This document shows positions 12,825 through 15,456 of a DNA stretch of 15,456 bases, one piece after another; within the stretch, counting starts at the first letter, position 1, and every line of letters starts with the position of its first letter. Source of the DNA: Nitrospira sp. (GTDB taxonomy: Bacteria > UBA9089 > CG2-30-40-21 > SBAY01); the NCBI GenBank assembly GCA_005239945.1, contig SBAY01000162.1:1-15456 (forward strand), written 5' to 3'. The translations under genes and the position numbers were made by a program. The notes beneath the pieces were generated by a model. The model had not been told where the DNA came from. It did no database searches and saw nothing but the letters and a program-made list of their open reading frames with translations.

Positions 12825-12887
12825 TTATACTACCAAAGCGTAAAGCAATATTTCTTCTATTTCTTTTCTAACATTTTCCTTCATCAT
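12825..12887 (-). CDS. Possible 20-residue ORF coupling the barrel gene to the small membrane genes
   Basis: The frame opens ATGATG, with the first A shared with the barrel gene stop (TAATG). It encodes a short charged peptide containing KENVRKEIEEILLYALVV and ends 3 nt before the next ATG. It may be a real micro-protein, or simply a translated spacer that carries ribosomes to the 63-residue gene, which lacks a ribosome binding site. Evidence is positional only. Confidence 0.35.
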   Translation of the reverse strand: MMKENVRKEIEEILLYALVV

Positions 12888-13759
12888 TAAAATTTTAAGC
12901 TGACTGAGATATAATGGTTATTAAAATCCTTTAAGGCATCACTAGCGCCAAAGGCATAGTCTAATTGCCATTTATCTTGCGAAAATCCAAAACCCCAGGT
13001 AATGTTCCCATCTGCTAACCCACATCTAACAGCTAAAAAGGAAATTGGTAAATATTCCAGACCGAGATTATATCCATATTTTGTGTCATTTGTTTTTGCG
13101 TAGTCTTTTTTAGTAATTATATCCCCTACCAATGTTATCGCTGGTTCATCCAATTTATATGAACTCCCAACAACAAGCACTTCATCTATCTCTTCATCTA
13201 ATACCTCAGCGTTAATATTGCGTATAGCAGCACCAAAGGAGATGTTTTCATACATAGGGTGTTGATACAAGGCGCCTATATCAAAACAAAACCCAAAACC
13301 AGATTTAGTCGGTGAATTCAACTTTAGCACCCTTATGGTTCCCCCTAAAGATAATTCAGGCATAGTCTCAATGATATTTCCACCATAAGAAACACCTAAC
13401 ACAGATTCACTCATACCTAATTTCTTCTGGTCTATATTTTTACCTCCCAACTCCTCACCTGTATCTTGAGAGACAAAACTAAAGCCAATATTCTTCTGAG
13501 CAATACCCACATAATGATACTTCAACACCTCTAATTTTTGGGCATACATATAAGACTCTACTCGTTTATCAATTTTAGATAATCCCGCCGGATTGTAATA
13601 AAGGGTATTAATGTCATCGGCTAAGCCTACAAAGGCACCACCCATTCCCAATGGTCTACCCCCTATTCCTTCAAATTTAAATGCCGCATAGGAAGCAGAA
13701 ACTACCCCTATAGACAACCAACCCACTAAACTTACCATTATAATTTTTTTGTTTAACAT
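12887..13759 (-). CDS. PorV/PorQ-like (UPF0164-type) outer-membrane beta-barrel protein
   Basis: This 290-residue protein has a Sec signal (about 1-25, ending SASYAA). The hallmark N-terminal segment follows: GGRPLGMGGAFVGLADDINTLYYNPAGL (about 33-60). Many alternating strands then run to a C-terminal Phe, as in outer-membrane barrels. In Bacteroidota, PorV carries proteins with a C-terminal sorting domain through the type IX system. In other phyla homologues are common but their role is not established. The ribosome binding site is strong (AAAGGAGG, 8 nt before the ATG). It lies 176 nt downstream of a PKD protein with a C-terminal sorting-like module on the same strand. The gap holds fragments such as CAGATTTCACAGATTT. 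Confidence 0.82.
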   Translation of the reverse strand: MLNKKIIMVSLVGWLSIGVVSASYAAFKFEGIGGRPLGMGGAFVGLADDINTLYYNPAGLSKIDKRVESYMYAQKLEVLKYHYVGIAQKNIGFSFVSQDTGEELGGKNIDQKKLGMSESVLGVSYGGNIIETMPELSLGGTIRVLKLNSPTKSGFGFCFDIGALYQHPMYENISFGAAIRNINAEVLDEEIDEVLVVGSSYKLDEPAITLVGDIITKKDYAKTNDTKYGYNLGLEYLPISFLAVRCGLADGNITWGFGFSQDKWQLDYAFGASDALKDFNNHYISVSLKF

Positions 13760-13935
13760 GATTTTATCCTCCTTTAAATATAATTTTCCTCTGAAAACCT
13801 ATCCGCAGATTTCACAGATTTTTTCTTTTTTTATTCCCTATATTTCTCTCTGCGTTCTCTCTGGTTTAAATTTTCATCCTTCTTTGTACCAATTTTATCG
13901 GCATGAAAATGTTTTCTCTCCACTATACCTTATAA

Positions 13936-15456
13936 CTACTTCACTATCCCAATGGCGTGTGTTTCAACCTTACTGCCACCACCAATTTGTTCTACCTTAA
14001 TCTGATAGACATAGATACCGTTTTCAACAATCTCACCACCATTGGTTTTTCCATCCCAAAGAGCCAGTTGTCGTGATGGACCTGCAGTAACTAATGTCTT
14101 TGGTAATTCTCTTACCTCTTCACCAGTGGTATCGTAAATCTTAATGGTGATATACGAATCTTTACCTAAATCTCCCTGGAATTCCGTGAAATTACCGCCA
14201 GTAGGAGCAAATGGATTTTCGGTCAAAACAAGATTAGCCAGGATAGTCTCAGGGTCAATTTCTTTAGATGCTGGATAACCAGCTACACCTAAGGTGTACT
14301 TACCACTGTTAGTTATTTGTGCACTCACACTATTTGATGCAGAATTCACTGTACTTGGTAACATTATCCAATCATATCCATCAAAATAGTAGATTCTTAA
14401 ATCAGTCTCTGGGATATCCATATCTGGATTGTTAATATCACACCTATCTACCAACCCATTCTGACCAGCATCTGCATACCAAATAGTTAAAGTAGCCTGT
14501 TTGTTGAAAACTTTGTTTGGAGTTATCTTATAAGTAGCTCCAGCAATAGCTACAAACACATCAGTATTACCTAAAGTAGCTGGTTCAATCTTCAAGGCAG
14601 TATTCCCTGTCAAAGCACCACCTGGAATAGCAAGAGTAATATCATCCACAAGACCAATAATACCACCCGTTGAACCAATTGTTTGAGTAACATTAATTTG
14701 CATATAGGTTACTGTAACTTTATCAATCCAAGCGGTAGTAGTACTGGTATTATTTGCCTTATCTACTACATTCAAGCCTACCTTATAAACTCCTGGTTTA
14801 GCATAAGTATGCATAATAGTAGCATGTGGAGTTGTAGAACCCAGTCCATCTCCAAAATTCCACACGTACCACTTGATTCCATTCTTACCACCATCATTAT
14901 CCCATGATTCACTACCATTAAAAGTAACCGGTGTATCTTCTTGAACCTTGCCATCCATATCTTCAATTGTTGCTATTGCTGTTGGTGGTGTTATATCTGT
15001 TACGGTTACTGTCCCCTGGATAGTTCCTATATTCCCTGCCTTATCCTTTACGGTTAATTCAACTGTGTATGTCCCAACATTAGCATAAGAATGCTCTATT
15101 TCCGGCACAGGTCTGTCTTCAAATACAGTATCGCCAAAATTCCAACTGTAACTGACTATACCTACATTATCTGTTGAACCACTGGCAGTAAATGTTGCCT
15201 TCACCCCTTGCCCTACTGTTTGGGTAGTTGGGGTAAATAAAGCTATTGGATTCTCATCATCTACTACCTCAATGTAGTGTTGACCTGATACTGGATCTTG
15301 AGCTGTATTTCCTACAGTGTCAACTGCTACGATGTAGTATGGTATCACTCCAGTCTTAGTATTGTCTATGGTGAATGTCCCTCTATATGTTGAACCTGAT
15401 ACAAGAGTCATCACTAAACTCTGTGCTCCTGAAACTAACTGCGTGTAGTAAAGGGT
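13936..15456 (-). CDS. Secreted PKD-repeat protein with FlgD-like C-terminal module (5' part outside window)
   Basis: The frame is open to the window edge (residues LYYTQLVSGAQSL precede the first GTG/ATG), so this is a 506-residue C-terminal part of a larger protein. Counted from the edge: end of a beta module closing GVIPYYIVAVDTVGN (about 36-50), PKD domain 1 (about 69-152, YSWNFGD), PKD domain 2 (about 156-250, YVWNFGDG). A beta domain with IPGGALTGNTALKI and an Asp/Asn-rich, possibly calcium-binding stretch follows (about 254-392). Last is a FlgD Ig-like / sorting-type module (about 410-506: NPFAPTGG, IKIYDTTGEEVR, WDGKTNGGEIVENGIYVYQI). PKD domains mediate surface adhesion or substrate binding. 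The C-terminal module resembles those that target proteins to the cell surface, which fits the PorV-like neighbour. Confidence 0.85.
   Translation of the reverse strand, partial: TLYYTQLVSGAQSLVMTLVSGSTYRGTFTIDNTKTGVIPYYIVAVDTVGNTAQDPVSGQHYIEVVDDENPIALFTPTTQTVGQGVKATFTASGSTDNVGIVSYSWNFGDTVFEDRPVPEIEHSYANVGTYTVELTVKDKAGNIGTIQGTVTVTDITPPTAIATIEDMDGKVQEDTPVTFNGSESWDNDGGKNGIKWYVWNFGDGLGSTTPHATIMHTYAKPGVYKVGLNVVDKANNTSTTTAWIDKVTVTYMQINVTQTIGSTGGIIGLVDDITLAIPGGALTGNTALKIEPATLGNTDVFVAIAGATYKITPNKVFNKQATLTIWYADAGQNGLVDRCDINNPDMDIPETDLRIYYFDGYDWIMLPSTVNSASNSVSAQITNSGKYTLGVAGYPASKEIDPETILANLVLTENPFAPTGGNFTEFQGDLGKDSYITIKIYDTTGEEVRELPKTLVTAGPSRQLALWDGKTNGGEIVENGIYVYQIKVEQIGGGSKVETHAIGIVK

Overview
The window is A+T-rich bacterial DNA from a Gram-negative (diderm) flagellated organism. 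Evidence for two membranes: outer-ring flagellar genes flgH and flgI, a PorV-like outer-membrane barrel with a C-terminal Phe, and Sec signal peptides. Evidence for type IV pili: pilT. The mix of flagellar rod genes, a PorV-like barrel, a PKD-repeat protein with a FlgD-like C-terminal module and many dispersed palindromic repeats suggests a poorly sampled phylum known mainly from metagenomes. I cannot name it from sequence alone.

Layout. 1-374: two large hairpins and a copy of a dispersed repeat, no gene. 375-1615 (minus): larE (sulfur insertion for the nickel-pincer cofactor) coupled to a MOSC-domain gene. 1780-8447 (plus): murA, then flgF, a four-helix-bundle (S23-type) gene, flgG, flgA, flgH, flgI and a rod-only flgJ. 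8619-9683: pilT behind a good sigma70-type promoter. 9684-10018: repeats and a MITE. 10019-10972: sppA. 10973-11608: no gene, but nested repeats and a second MITE. 11609-12316 (minus): LysM/coiled-coil envelope protein. 12317-12527: repeats. 12528-13759 (minus): PorV-like barrel followed by three tiny ORFs in a tightly spaced chain. 13936-15456 (minus, running off the window): PKD-repeat surface protein.

How the genes work together. flgF-flgG-flgA-flgH-flgI-flgJ supply the rod, the P-ring chaperone, the L- and P-rings and the rod-binding scaffold of the flagellar basal body. pilT powers pilus retraction. murA, sppA and the LysM protein serve the envelope. The PorV-like barrel and the PKD protein with a C-terminal sorting-like module may be an export/surface pair.

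Most interesting points. (1) The S23-type gene sits between flgF and flgG as a 417-bp cassette bounded by a perfect 26-bp inverted repeat. The design resembles the S23-coding intervening sequences of 23S rRNA, but here it is inside an mRNA operon. (2) Two short non-autonomous elements have IS66-like ends (GTAA.CG..) and 8-bp target duplications. One is nested in an older dispersed repeat whose empty form is also in this window. (3) Several operon gaps hold heptamer-period palindromes.
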